DNA of 64,000 nucleotides from Adiantum capillus-veneris. Its lineage: Eukaryota; Streptophyta; Polypodiopsida; Polypodiales; Pteridaceae. The DNA is taken from positions 8,133,497 through 8,197,496 of the forward strand of contig CM043964.1 in the NCBI GenBank assembly GCA_014529385.2. Reading direction: 5' to 3'. Shown here one piece after another: positions 34,271 through 45,071 of the stretch; position 1 is the stretch's first letter; each line of letters opens with the position of its first letter. The notes below the pieces were generated by a model that saw nothing but the letters and a program-made list of their open reading frames with translations, did not search any database and was not told where the DNA came from. Position numbers and translations under genes: made by a program.

Positions 34271-34278
34271 TATAAAAG
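34271..34278 (+). promoter_or_regulatory. TATA box of the F3 3' LTR
   Basis: tataaaag, as in the 5' LTR. Confidence 0.6.
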
Positions 34279-34614
34279 GGGACCTCTTCTTCCTTGGAAA
34301 GAACTCAAGCATTCAAGCCATTGATGAGAGGAATTCTCGAGGGAGTGAATAGCAATGCCTAATTGTACTTAGCCATTAACATAAGCCCAAGCCTACACTT
34401 TCTCCTAGAGGGAGACTAGCCATTCTTGCAACAAGCTAACCTTGGAAGATCAACTCTAATCAAAGAAGGTCTTGCACTTGGTGTATCAATCAAAGTGGAA
34501 TTATCCACTCTTCTTCTCTCTCCCATCAATAATGGTGCCGAAGGGTTTCAAGTAAGATGTGTTCTACATTGATGTTTTCTTGATTTCTTGTCGTTTTCAT
34601 TTTCATCTCTAATC

Positions 34615-34654
<40 letters not shown>

Positions 34655-34842
34655 CTAATCTCATCTCCTTAACCAAACCTATCTCTCTCATTCTTAGTAA
34701 TTCATCCTCTCTAGGTTCTCTTGCTACAGTTACATCTCTCTCCGCAGTATCCTTATTGCCTACGGGCAAGAATAGGGCTTGGGAGGGAAACTTCTCATCT
34801 CTTCACTTCTCTCATATCTATATTTCTCACATAATATCCTAG

Positions 34843-35061
34843 ATGAATAACCCACATGATGATCATTTCTATCGCTTTCACTCTGTACAATCTATTAGAA
34901 TTAACGTATGGATTAGCCGTAAAATACACTTTCAACAACGTATAGTGTTTCTCTTTGGCCCAGAAAGGCTTAATGAAATACTTCTATCACCGGATCCCAT
35001 CATACTACCTCTCATAGACTATAACTTTTCTTTTGACGTAAGCGTAGTTATCTTGCTATGA
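34843..35061 (+). CDS. smORF-A, F3 3' LTR copy, intact 72 codons
   Basis: ATG at 34843. Key stretches are ISRKIHFQQR, FLFGPERLNEILLS, and ILPLIDYNFSFDV. The F2b frame at 41736-41958 shares RKIHFQQR, EILxSPxP, LIDY and SFDV in the same order, and smORF-B shares the overall pattern. The frame ends in TGA overlapping the smORF-B start (ATGA), an arrangement used for termination-reinitiation in some systems. Family unknown. It could be a real small protein or a translated leader module. Confidence 0.65.
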   Translation: MNNPHDDHFYRFHSVQSIRINVWISRKIHFQQRIVFLFGPERLNEILLSPDPIILPLIDYNFSFDVSVVILL

Positions 35062-35270
35062 ACCAAGAGGATTTGTACACACAATTAATCCCAATCACTA
35101 GACAAAATATATATATTATGGTAAGCACAAAACTACAATTTCAAAGAACAATTCGTAGCCTATTTGGTCAGCCAAGATTGAATGCCATTAACTCATCCAT
35201 TAACCCTTTCATATTACCCATGATACGATATGACCATAGCCTTGATGTTTTCATCTTCGTATTGTTTTGA
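35058..35270 (+). CDS. smORF-B, F3 3' LTR copy, intact 70 codons
   Basis: Almost identical to 18133-18345: one predicted residue differs (T14 here, N14 there) although the LTRs differ at several percent of sites overall. Shared with F2: RQ-x-I-x-I, STK-x2-F, INPFILP, and S-L-D-V followed by a hydrophobic end. Function unknown. Confidence 0.65.
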   Translation: MNQEDLYTQLIPITRQNIYIMVSTKLQFQRTIRSLFGQPRLNAINSSINPFILPMIRYDHSLDVFIFVLF

Positions 35271-35471
35271 CATTCTCTTTTGCGTTCTTTCTTTGTGTGT
35301 GTGAGTGCAAGAGAGAAAGAGTGAGTCTTCTTTGATTGCACTTCTTTCCAAACCCTAGTCTTCATGGCATCTATGATTTAACTCCTTCATATAGTTTTTG
35401 TTGAGTTCTCTCACAAACTCTCACAGCCATAAGCCCGGTGCTTTCCTGGCAAGACCGCAAATTTCTCGACA

Positions 35472-35492
35472 ATGTGTGTGTGTGAGTGAGTG

Positions 35493-35542
<50 letters not shown>

Positions 35543-35645
35543 TTAAAAGGGCACTTATCAACGAGAAGAAGAGAGTAGAGAGAGGTTCCATGTATATGTG
35601 TGTGTGCATGTGAGTGTGTGTGGAGGGAGAGAGAGAGAGAGAGAA
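35472..35645. repeat. Compound (GT)n/(GA)n microsatellites
   Basis: gtgtgtgagtgagtg, then (GA)n at 35496-35538, a short spacer with tgtgtgtg, and a second (GA)n, then gaagaa repeats. This is the right flank of F3. Confidence 0.95.
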
Positions 35646-35874
35646 GAAGAAGACGAAGAAGAAGAGAATTTTAACGTCATAGGAAACTATCCCAAGAGAC
35701 CTTAGAGATCTAGGCGACGAGGATAGTTGAACTCAAGACCTGTTATTCAAGAGGAAAATGGTATAACCTTTTTATCACCCAAGTGTGCTAGATTGGTTAT
35801 GGCATTTACGTCTTGCATAAATCTTTCCTCCCCCCTTACCTTGCAACAGGCCATCGTGAGTCCTCACCTTGTTT
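35646..35874. other. Unassigned spacer
   Basis: No frame. The minus strand has weak pol III A- and B-box-like words (tagcacacttgg; gagttcaac), not enough to call a SINE. Confidence 0.3.
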
Positions 35875-36788
35875 TGCTTTTGAAGCCCTCCTTTGTCTTA
35901 TGTCAAAACCCTCCAAGCTAAACTTTCTTTTTTTTGAGTTTACAACCAAGGAAATAATTGGCATACTTTCCCGTGCGTTCGGTGCTCACAACACAGCCAG
36001 GGCTTGCCATAGCAATTTTCTGACCACGTTGCATGGGAGCTCCACTTGCTGGCCCCAAAATCCTCATGATTCTCCGCCATTCCGCACCTTGGCCTCGGAC
36101 AACCCGTTCAAGAGAGAAAAAAAAATATCCGATCCCTTCCCATCATGATTGCCTGCCCAACTGAATTGTGTGTATCGCGATGCTCGTAACTTTGGTCGGC
36201 TAGCCATAAACTTTGGCTGACTTCCCACAATGTATGCTACCTTGCCGAACCTAGTCGAGGCAAGAAAAACACTTGGCCGCACGCCTTTTGATGCGGACAA
36301 CCTTGCACACACCCAACCCCCAGAAAACTTTCAGCTAGCTGTAACTTTCTTGTTTGAGCTCTGAACGGCGATCCGAAAAGACTGGCATGCTCCACAACTT
36401 GAGCTTTACATGTGTATCCACTTATCTAGTTTTGGCCACCTGTCTATACCTGCTCTGCCCATCGGGACCTACGAAGCCTTCCATCTTCGGACTGGCATAT
36501 CTTTCACACCGAAGCCTCGTTTGACGAGCCGTCTGGACGAGCTTCTAGAGAATCTTGAACACCACATTTCAGGGCACATTCCATGCATCTCAAACACTTT
36601 GACATGCAGTCCCAATTAGCCCACTTCGAAGGCCTCCCTAACCAGAAAAACCCCTTTAAGCACGCATTTCCGTTGCCACTGTCCTGCTGAGGTCTCCCAC
36701 ACTGGCTTTAGCCCTCTACCATGCACCTGTTAGCACCCTTTGCACTGCATAGCACACTTTACAGCGCGGACCAACTTTGGTTGCACCA
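35875..36788 (-). repeat. F5 3' LTR
   Basis: The minus strand starts TGGTGCAACC at 36788. It aligns throughout with 39714-40628. Confidence 0.8.
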
Positions 36789-36806
36789 TCATTGCCCACC
36801 CCCTCA
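36789..36806 (-). other. Polypurine-like tract of F5
   Basis: The minus strand reads GAGGGGGTGGGCAATGA before the LTR start. Confidence 0.6.
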
Positions 36807-38882
36807 TTGAACATTCATGTTCAACCACAAACAGGCTTATTGCACTGAAAAACTGCCACACCAAAACAAACTCTCTACACATCACAAACCCACCTGACAT
36901 ATATAAAAAACTTAGCATCTGCTACGTGATGCCTTTGTTCATGTGGGTTGCCCAACCCCCTGTTTTACCTGTCATCAACCGCCTGGGTCAAACAGCATGT
37001 ACTGGTCTCTTCCATCCACCTGTAACATCCTTGCATAATGTGATACGAGGGCACATAGCCAACTGCATACCCAAACCACCAGTAGCATATTTCTATTATT
37101 CCATGCACCCCATGGCATACTTCCCGCTTCCAACAAAGCACCTCCAAGAACACCAAATAGAGCACCCTCGTGCTCGCCATCCTGTTCAATCAACACTCTT
37201 GAAATACATGACCCACCCTCCCATACATGTAAAGCTAGATCCTCATCTAGCAAATCCTGCACCTGCTCAACAGCACACTGCACAGCCGTCTTTATTAGCA
37301 TTCCCTTCAACCACCACTCACAAAGCTCCTTGGAAAGCTTAGACACAATCTGGGAATCCGCATCACCTTCCCCACAGAGTGCACTTGCTGCATAGGAAGC
37401 ACCTCTATCTTTGGCTCCACACTCGCCTTCACACCTGCCATGCACTCAATCCCAACATCATCAAGATTTCCCTCATCAATTGGCCCTTCAAGGTCAATAA
37501 GCACCGCTTTCTTGTCGGTTGCAACCATTTTCTCTTCTACCACTGCATCATCAAGCTCTTCCAAGGACGAGAGAAAATCGTTCTCTATCGCATCACCCTC
37601 ATCTTCTTCCACCGACACGACCGCTTCACGTCTTTTGACAAAACTTTGCACCTGCTTCACTACTATGGCATATTCCATTGCTACCTTCATCAACATGGCC
37701 ATTAGCATGGCACTACACACCAACTTTACTTGCACATCATCACTCGTAGGCCTAGACCGCTCCACTTGGTCTTCACTTGGCATCTCGGCTTGCACTTTAT
37801 GTTGCTCCTTGCACACATTCACTGTATGTACACCCACTTGCAAGAGATCAAACTCATCATACCTTACTGAGACGACTCGGTCTCCCAACTTGTGTCAGCA
37901 TCTATAGAGCTACTTTCACTTGGCTCAATCTCGTCCTCTGTCTCAAGCTCGGGAAGCTCCTCTAGCTTCACCGCTTCAACCTCGTTTGCAAAACGCACCC
38001 TTTGACCTTTATTACCCTCTCATGGAGCTTCTACAGTCACACTTGAGCTTGGAATCACATCCTTTGCCTGATCGGGAACTACCTGCACAAACTCCACAAT
38101 TGGAACCGCTCTAGCCGGCATCCTTGGCATAGGAGCCACCCTGTCTTTCTGTAGCCACATAACCCTCGGTTCCTCTCGCACATGCACTTATCTTTGCACC
38201 ATCCTTGGCTCAGCTACCACCGCATCAACCTTTCTTGGCATCACAGCACCTTGCAAACCCTGTCTAGCTTCACGCTTCTTGAGAATCTTCTTGGTTCCCC
38301 TTTTGCTAGAGCCACTGCTTCTTCGTATGACACCGGGCCGTCTATCTCAACCTTGTCGCACACTTCCTCATGCAAGCAATCCAAAAAATTGCTCAATTTT
38401 AAAAACCCAACATTCTCAGCAGAAGTTACCTTTATCACTTTTCCCCAAAGGACCTCAAACTCCCATAGGAATGCATGAAAATCCGCTTCCAAGCCTTGCT
38501 TCAAATTGTCCAGCCTTCTCTTTACTTCATCCAACTACGCATCTACTACATATTTTCTTCAAAAAGCCACTTCCAGTGCTTCATGATCCACCTTTTCCTC
38601 ATTAGGCAGGCCATCAAACCATAGCCTAGCTTTACCACGAACTAGGAGCGGGAATACCTATAGGGCACCTTCTTCCCTCGACAACCCGCTTTCCAGCACG
38701 AACAACCCATAGTCTTGGAGCCAAGTTCCTGCACCTTCGACCCCAGTGAAAATGGGAAATCCCGTCCAAGCCATTACTTCTCTAGAAGCACCTGCTCTTC
38801 AAAGGCCGCACCTTTGGCATCACCTAAATCACCGCTTTGAATTCAACTAGGAGCATCAGTGCACTCCTCCGTAGGCGCACCA
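36807..38882 (-). pseudogene. F5 gag-like coding region
   Basis: On the minus strand from ATG 38774: GFPIFTGVEGAGTWLQDYG, then GKARLWFDGLPNEEK, then LDEVKRRLDNLKQGL and FHAFLWEFEVLWGKV, the layout of a retrotransposon capsid. It is broken by in-frame TAG, TGA and TAG codons between 38670 and 38530. Open pieces continue downstream (38241-38534, 37307-37888, 36975-37445), with acidic stretches such as VSVEEDEGDAIEND. No CCHC knuckle was seen. Confidence 0.55.
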
Positions 38883-39713
38883 GAAGATGGAGAGGGGAAA
38901 TGGGAAACACACCCGACACACACGCAACTGCCCCTATATAGCTCAAGGTATTCACAGCACCCCTGTCCTCTCAAAAACACCTTCAAAAAAGACGATTTAC
39001 ACTAATAGAGCCTCGCCTGCACTTCGTCCAATGCACACACGCTTTGCACAATCCTCTGAAAGCGATCACACCGATCTTGCTCGCTTCCAGCTCTTCCACA
39101 ACTCAACACCCTCTCTCTCTTTCTCTCTCACACACACAGGGGGCCTTGGGGGGCGCACACGCTCACACACACCGGCACCACACACCTTGGAGATGAGCAA
39201 AGAAGAAAGGGGGGAAGGGGGGAAAGACGACGCCAAAATCGGCAATCATAGCTTCTTTTTCAAAAACAAAAACATTTGTACAGGATCCATATGGTCTACT
39301 CATGGCCGCACTATAGCCATCATTGTTCCACACAGAGGGGCACACACCTCCCTCCAAACTCACATCCGTCGGCACACCCTCGACCGGAGCATCCACTTAT
39401 GGCTTCACTTCGACAACAACTTTTCGTCTTCATCGCCTTCACTCGCTACCTCTTGTGCAACCCCCTTTCGCGCACTCTTTCGAGCCGCTTTGCAAACCAC
39501 ACGTGTCGGCCTCGACCCTTGATTGTGAGCACACGAAGCGTGTTTCTTTTCTCCCACTTCTCTTCTTCTTCTTCTTCCGCTCCAGCCAAAAAAAAAGAAA
39601 TCTCTCCTCGAAAACGCTCTCTTCTCCCCTTTTCCTCTTAGTTTTTCCAAGCCAAAGAAAGAAAAAAAATTTATTTTTTTGGTCAGGAGCTTCCTTCTTT
39701 CCCTTTCTTTTTT
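38883..39713 (-). other. F5 leader
   Basis: Collinear with 14249-15064. It contains ctatatagc, (CT)n(CA)n at about 39110-39140, and G-rich runs. The PBS region seen in the 14-15 kb copy is deleted at about 39684. Confidence 0.65.
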
Positions 39714-40628
39714 TGCTTTTGAAGCCCTCCTTTGTCTTATGACAAAATCCTCCAAGCTAAACTTTCTTTTTTTTGAGTTTACAACCAAGGAAATAATTGA
39801 CATATATTCCCGTGCGTTCGGTGCTGACAACACAGCTAGGGCTTGCCATTGGAATTTTCTGACCAAGTTGCATGGGAGATCCACTTGCCGGCCGCAAAAT
39901 CCTCGTGAGTCCCCACCATTCCACACCTTGGCCTCGGACAACCCATTCAAGAGAGAGAAAAAAATATCCGATCCCTTCCCATCATGATTGCCTGCCCAAC
40001 TGAACTGTGCATATCGCGATGCTCATGACTTTGGTCGGCAAGCCGTAAACTTTGGCTGACTTCCCACAATGTATGCTACCTTGCCAAACCTAGTCGAGGC
40101 AAGAAAAACACATAGCCGCACGCCTTTTGATGCGAACAACCTTGCACACACCGGACCCTCGAAAAACTTTCATCTAGCTGTAACTTTCTTGTTTGAGCTC
40201 TGAATCGCGATCTGAAAAGACCGGCATGCTCCACAACTTGAGCTTTACATGTGTATCCACTTATCCCAGTTTTGGCCACCTGTTTGTACCTGCTCTGCCC
40301 ATCGGGACCTGCGAAGCCTTCCATCTTCGGACTGGCATATCTTTCACACCGAAGCCCCGTTTGACGAGCCGTCTGGACGAGCTTCTAGAGCATCTTGAAC
40401 ACCACATTTCGGGGCACATTCCATGCATCTCAAACACTTTGACATGCAGTCCCAATCAACCCACTTCGAAGGCCTCCCTGACCGAAAAAACCCCTTTAAG
40501 CATGCATTTCCGTTGCCACTGTCTTGCTGAGGTCTCCCTCACTGGCTTTAGCCCTCTACCATGCAACTGTTAGCACCCTTTGTACTGCATAGCACACTTT
40601 ACAGCGCTGACCAACTTTGGTTGCACCA
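39714..40628 (-). repeat. F5 5' LTR
   Basis: Partner of 35875-36788. The edge at 40628 abuts F2b gag. Confidence 0.8.
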
Positions 40629-41640
40629 ACATGACTCTTTATTTCTCCTTACCTTTTTCATGGCCATTATTGATTCCATTTGCTTCCATGTCAACCTCAT
40701 TTGAATTTGTCACCTCTACCACATGCACATTTGTATCTAGAAAATGTGAAAGTCCTTCCACTCCTCGTGGAGGTGGTCTTGCTCCATTTGGCCTTTGTAA
40801 AAGCTGTGGTTGTTGACTAGTTCCTTCACTTGCATTCATCACTGTGTAATTCAAGTTAGGTCTCCGTGGCTCCCCAAGAGGCCAAGGACCATTATACATC
40901 CCATGTCTAGACTGCGCAATTCCAACATTTCAAAAGTTTCCTATGTCATGGATCTTGCTCTTCTGCTTTCTTTGTTTGTCCCTTGGGTTCTACAACTTGT
41001 GCAAGGTGAATTAACAAGTTGCTGAAGGACTCATTTATCTTCTCAATCACCTTAGTTGTTACCTTAGGAATCTCTCTAGATGTTGATTCTTGTAACTTTT
41101 CCTTAGGTCTAGGACCCTCTATTGGTACATCTCCCCTTAGGCACTTAGTTTTCTATACTTCTCAACAGTCCTAGTTTCAGCTGCATCAAAGGTAGCAAGT
41201 GCAGACACCTCGACTTTTATCTTCAATGTGGGAAAGAGATCAACCATGAACCTTTCTTTATTTAGGAGCTTTGCACCATCACCAAGGTTAGGAACCTTTT
41301 CACCCATACAACCAAAACATAGCAACTCTTTTTTATACATGTAGTAGTTATCTAAGTCTTTTTGTTTGTGAGAAAGGGTGTCTTGACATAGATTTTGAGT
41401 GTTTTGGGGGTCAAAAAAGTATCTCTTTCAAAAACTTCCTTATAGTTTTTCTTCACATCATGAGATAGAGATTGAGTCAAACTAAGTGCTAGCATCTTTT
41501 CAAGGACCACTTCAAACATTTCTGAAAATTCAATATCTCCTATCACTCTCTTTATGTGACACACCATTTTGAAATTAGTTGGAAATTGCTCGACATCCTT
41601 GCCAGGCTCTCCAAAAAAGAAAAGATATCCTCACATTTGG
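40629..41640 (-). pseudogene. F2b: gag fragment
   Basis: Minus-strand pieces match F2d gag in order: FFFGEPGKDVEQF, FKMVCHIKRVIGDIEFSEMF, LNKERFMVDLFPTLKIKVE, ATFDAAETR and RHGMYNGPWPLGEP (the knuckle region, with Cys residues lost). Several stops and shifts. It ends at the F5 LTR, at almost the same gag position where F2a meets F5. Confidence 0.7.
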
Positions 41641-41735
41641 CATTAGACCTTCATTGAATCAATTTCAAAGTGACAGCATGTTTTTGTTTTTCATTCTTAA
41701 AAAGACTTACGCGATAATGTTTTCTAAATTGCAAT

Positions 41736-41958
41736 CTACTCTACAATAAAAAAAAATTATGCACATCAAATGATCTATGATAATCAATGAGAGTCAGGAT
41801 GACAGGGTTTGGTGATTCAAGAATTTCTCCTACTCTTTGGGCACCAACATGAACACCATACGTTGTTGAAAATGGATTTTTCTACTAATTGTAATGTTTT
41901 TTTTAATGTGTGGAGTGAAATGGAAGGGTTAAACCTCTATTCCTGTGCCATTATCCAT
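41736..41958 (-). pseudogene. smORF-A homologue in F2b
   Basis: Minus strand from ATG 41958. It reads MDNGTGIEV, stop, PFHFTPHIKKNITISRKIHF and then QQRMVF, matching F3 smORF-A. After a frame change it reads VGEILESPNPVILTLIDY and RSFDV, collinear with the F3 smORF-A C-terminal half. One stop and one frameshift make it a pseudogene. It lies directly downstream of smORF-B and upstream of gag. Confidence 0.65.
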
Positions 41959-41985
41959 GGCTTATGCATGTCCTAATGCTTAAAA

Positions 41986-42192
41986 TCACACAAAAATATA
42001 AACATCTAAGCTAATATTGAACCTAATGAGAGGCAAAATGAAAGGATTTACCAAAGCATTTATCTCAGCCAACCTAAGAGGACCAAAAATCCTATAAGTT
42101 ACACGTCGAAATTCTAACTTAGTACTAGAAATTATGTGTATCTTTTGCCTTGTAATGGGACTGAAAGGATCATACAAACTCTCTTGATTCAT
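41986..42192 (-). CDS. smORF-B homologue in F2b, intact 68 codons
   Basis: It starts MNQESLYDPFSPITRQKIHI and carries STKLEFRR, IFGPLRLAEINALVNPF, ILPLIRFNISLDVYIFV. It aligns end to end with F3 smORF-B (MNQE-x-LY, I-x-RQ, STK, RL, INxxxNPFILP, SLDV) at roughly half identity by eye. It begins about 60 bases after the PBS. It is open while the neighbouring gag is broken. No known family recognised. Confidence 0.65.
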   Translation of the reverse strand: MNQESLYDPFSPITRQKIHIISSTKLEFRRVTYRIFGPLRLAEINALVNPFILPLIRFNISLDVYIFV

Positions 42193-42246
42193 GCAAAATA
42201 CTTGACTATTCTAAGGTTGAACCTACACGAAAACATACACAAACCC

Positions 42247-42265
42247 TCCTCAGCGGGGGACACCA
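42247..42265 (-). other. Primer-binding site of F2b
   Basis: The minus strand reads TGGTGTCCCCCGCTGAGG just after the LTR end. F2c has TGGTGCCCCCATGGAGG at the same place. Confidence 0.6.
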
Positions 42266-42269
42266 ATAT

Positions 42270-44889
42270 TGAGGAGGTCCGGGGTGGGCAACAAGAGAGG
42301 CAACCTCTAGACATCCTCAAGGCTCCTGTGCTACTCAATTGGGGCTAGGGAAATCACAAACAAGAGAAACCACAACAAACCGACAACCAACAACAAGTGA
42401 AGGGGCACCACCTAGTTATATAGCAAACTAGGATGCCAAAAAGGAGAATCCATAAGCAGTACAAGTGGGAAGGAAGAATACACTAACACTAATATCAATG
42501 CTACAAATATACACACCAAACACCTAGAGAGAGAGAGAGAGAGAGAGAAAGATTTGTGCAAGAATTAAGCTCCAATTTAAATGATTGACATGGATGTATA
42601 AAGAGCTAGGAGGAGAGTCAACAAACACAATTAAGTTTGATGATGTTGTGATCTACACATTATCTTAGAGTTATGGAAACCCTCTCACCATATAAACCTC
42701 TTATAATGTTTTACCAAGCAACAAAACAAACACAAGAGCTCTTGAGTCGCATACAAGTAATTACTACAAAAGAATCTCAAAATGAAAACGCATCATCCTA
42801 AACCAAACAAGATGAGCTGACCAAGCATGAATTGGAGAGACTCAAGAGAGATTTGAACCACAGTTGTACCCAACTTATTGATTCAATTGTTGTGCAAGAG
42901 TAGGTACAACTTTAATTGGAAGTTAAGAATCACTCACTCCCTTGCAATGCTACAACTAGGTCAAAGAAGCTTTCCTATACATCACAAGTAATGGTGTATA
43001 GAGAGCTCACTCTCTTTCCCTACAACTAAGATGGAGAAAGGTACACTCAAAGTAGTGAGCAATAGTGTAGAGATACCTCCTTAAAAAGAGGAATGGGCTC
43101 TATTTATAGGTTTTTTGGAGCCATGATTGGGATTAGACCTAATCAATTTTATTGTCAATACAGAAGATTATAAAATAATTTTTATTTTCAAAATGGGAGT
43201 TGGTCTTCCTTATCCCTTGAGTCACATGGATGTGAGCTCAAGGGGAAGATATATTGAGAGTCAAAGTAGAGAGTGGTGAGTAACTTGGAGGTGCCTACTC
43301 TAGTAGATCATAGAGGGTGAAATTTACAAGAAGTGTTAGTCATTATTGTTAGTAGTTAGTAGGATGGGGTGCAATTACATGGCATATGCACTCAAGGTAC
43401 ATTACATGATTTATAAAATGAAAAATATTAAGAGAATGATGAGAATATACACAATTTAATGGAAACCACAAGATGGAAAGGGTTTTTTCCACCTATCTCC
43501 TCCAGTGAATGAAGCGGTTGTAGAACTCTGTCCGTGTAGTTCTTGTGACCATGGAAAAGTTGAATTTTTAATGATCAAAATCCTCCTTTTGTAGAGCTTG
43601 AGCTTGGTTATTTTTTGATTTTTTTTCTTTTTGTGAAAGAATAAGGAGTTTATGGTATTATGAATTTGATTTTAGAGAGAGAAATGGAGCTTTATGTGTG
43701 TAGAGATGATAACATCTGAGCTATGGAGTAAGGGAGAGATGAAAATGGTAAAGAAGATGAGAGGTAGAGGTTTTGGTGATGGAGGAGGAGGGTGAGGGTG
43801 TGTGTGTCTATGTAGAAGGGTGAAGAGAAGTGAGACAAAACTAGGGGTGACTTGTGAGAAAAAATGGGCAGAATGGGGTCCACCATAAAATTCATATCCT
43901 ACCGATGGTACCTCCAAAAATTATGCACAAGATTGAGCTGATTAATCAACTTGTGGGCTACATTTTGTTTTTTGATCATTTCTTCAAATTTTGAGCAGAG
44001 ATAGACACCAAAAATCTCACCAAAAAGCTTGAATTTTATGCTTGCAAAAGTCTTTTAGTGGCCCCCTCCTTTGTGGAGTTTGCACAATGCATCCAAGAGT
44101 GAGCCTCTCCTTTGTCATATTATGATACAAAGCATCCAAGTTATCTTTACACGTGCATGGAGGAGTAATATTGGTGAATAAAGAAATATATACATGGTGG
44201 GACTAGTGTATGGACTATTCATGAATTTGAGCTAAATGAGCACATGGTGTTAGAATAATGAGTACATAATAAAATAATTATAAAATAATTATGGATATGG
44301 AAAAATATTTTGGATCATAGGATATGGTCACTCTCTTGTATTATTTTGGGTGAAAGAGGAAAAGTATGCAAGTAAATGAAAATTATATAATAGAAGTGAC
44401 TAAGGGAGTAGGAACCGATTTTTTGGTTTTCACAAGGGTGATGATAAAAGTGTGGAGGTGATTTGTATAAAACAAAAATATATTTATGAGATTAGAGACT
44501 GTACACATTGGCAACAAAAATATACTATGGTGTAAGAGGATAAAAGAAGGCATACATAGCCTAATAAAATACACACCTATATATAAATATTTAAATAAAA
44601 ACCAAAATAATTATTAAAAATCCATATATTTAAGCCCTTTATACAATGAGATATTTACACACAAAGAGGTCATAATATACTTTTATTTTTTATTTTTTAT
44701 TTTTTTTGGCTCAACTAGCCCAGCGATTAGCTAGGTAATTGAGGGTTTTTAAGGAGATATGAAAAAAATCCGCTAACTTACACACGCATATGTACAATGA
44801 AAGGGTGATGATAATCAAAGTGTTTGAGTGATTTGATAGGGTGAGGTAGCTCACTATGCAAATTTTGAATAGCCAAAAAATGGCTATCA
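42270..44889 (-). repeat. F2b 5' LTR (about 2.6 kb)
   Basis: The minus strand starts TGATAGCCA at 44889 and ends ...CCTCA near 42270, followed by PBS. It is the longest F2 LTR in the window and serves as reference for F2a, F2c and F2d. TATA-like box at 43100-43108 (minus). Confidence 0.8.
43100..43108 (-). promoter_or_regulatory. TATA-like box of the F2b LTR
   Basis: The minus strand reads CCTATAAATAGAGCC, conserved with F2a. Confidence 0.55.
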
Positions 44890-45071
44890 GTACCAATTAC
44901 AATCATGAGTTGAGAACCCACTCATGTGTTTCTTTCTAACGCATGGGACCCAACTTAAAATAGTATTGTATGCTTTGCTTACTATTCCATAATAGCCATG
45001 CAAAGATGACACAATATAGAAATTCGTATGAAGTGGACAAATGAAATGACAAGAATCATCAACACTAGAGG

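Larger units (their letters stand above)
16517..35471 (+). mobile_element. F3: full-length Ty3/gypsy element hosting nested F4
   Basis: It is bounded by long direct repeats with TGTCG...CGACA ends (16517-18492 and 33446-35471). It has a PBS at 18499, a PPT at 33431-33445, and gag - protease - RT - RNase H - integrase in Ty3 order. Excluding F4 it is about 10 kb. Flanks are ...tacgt and atgtg...; only a 4-base acgt/atgt match is in register, so the TSD is uncertain. The coding region carries about seven lesions besides the F4 insertion. Its pol is unlike F1 and F2: the RT box is F-I-D-D-L-P-I-K-G, protease is D-H-G-S, and integrase has REDLTNQVEGRAL. I associate these features with a less common Ty3 branch, some members fungal; this is recollection only. 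Confidence 0.9.
33446..35471 (+). repeat. F3 3' LTR (2026 bp)
   Basis: Partner of 16517-18492. It carries an extra segment of about 60 bases at 35333-35390. Both smORFs are intact here. Confidence 0.95.
35875..40628 (-). mobile_element. F5: gag-only LTR retrotransposon
   Basis: Direct repeats 35875-36788 and 39714-40628 (about 915 bp, collinear) flank a minus-strand gag-like region and a long leader. A PPT-like run on the minus strand (36789-36806) precedes the left LTR. No protease, RT or integrase was found. No TSD: the left flank is unrelated to the right flank, which is F2b gag; comparison with 15065-15100 suggests the left LTR copy has lost its last about 45 bases. The element appears non-autonomous and decayed. 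Confidence 0.7.

Noticed and set aside
35646-35874. Possible tRNA-derived SINE
   Set aside because: A- and B-box-like words match poorly and there is no tail, TSD or second copy.
36740-37342. 200-codon plus-strand frame in F5
   Set aside because: It spans the LTR edge and runs antisense to the gag-like coding strand.
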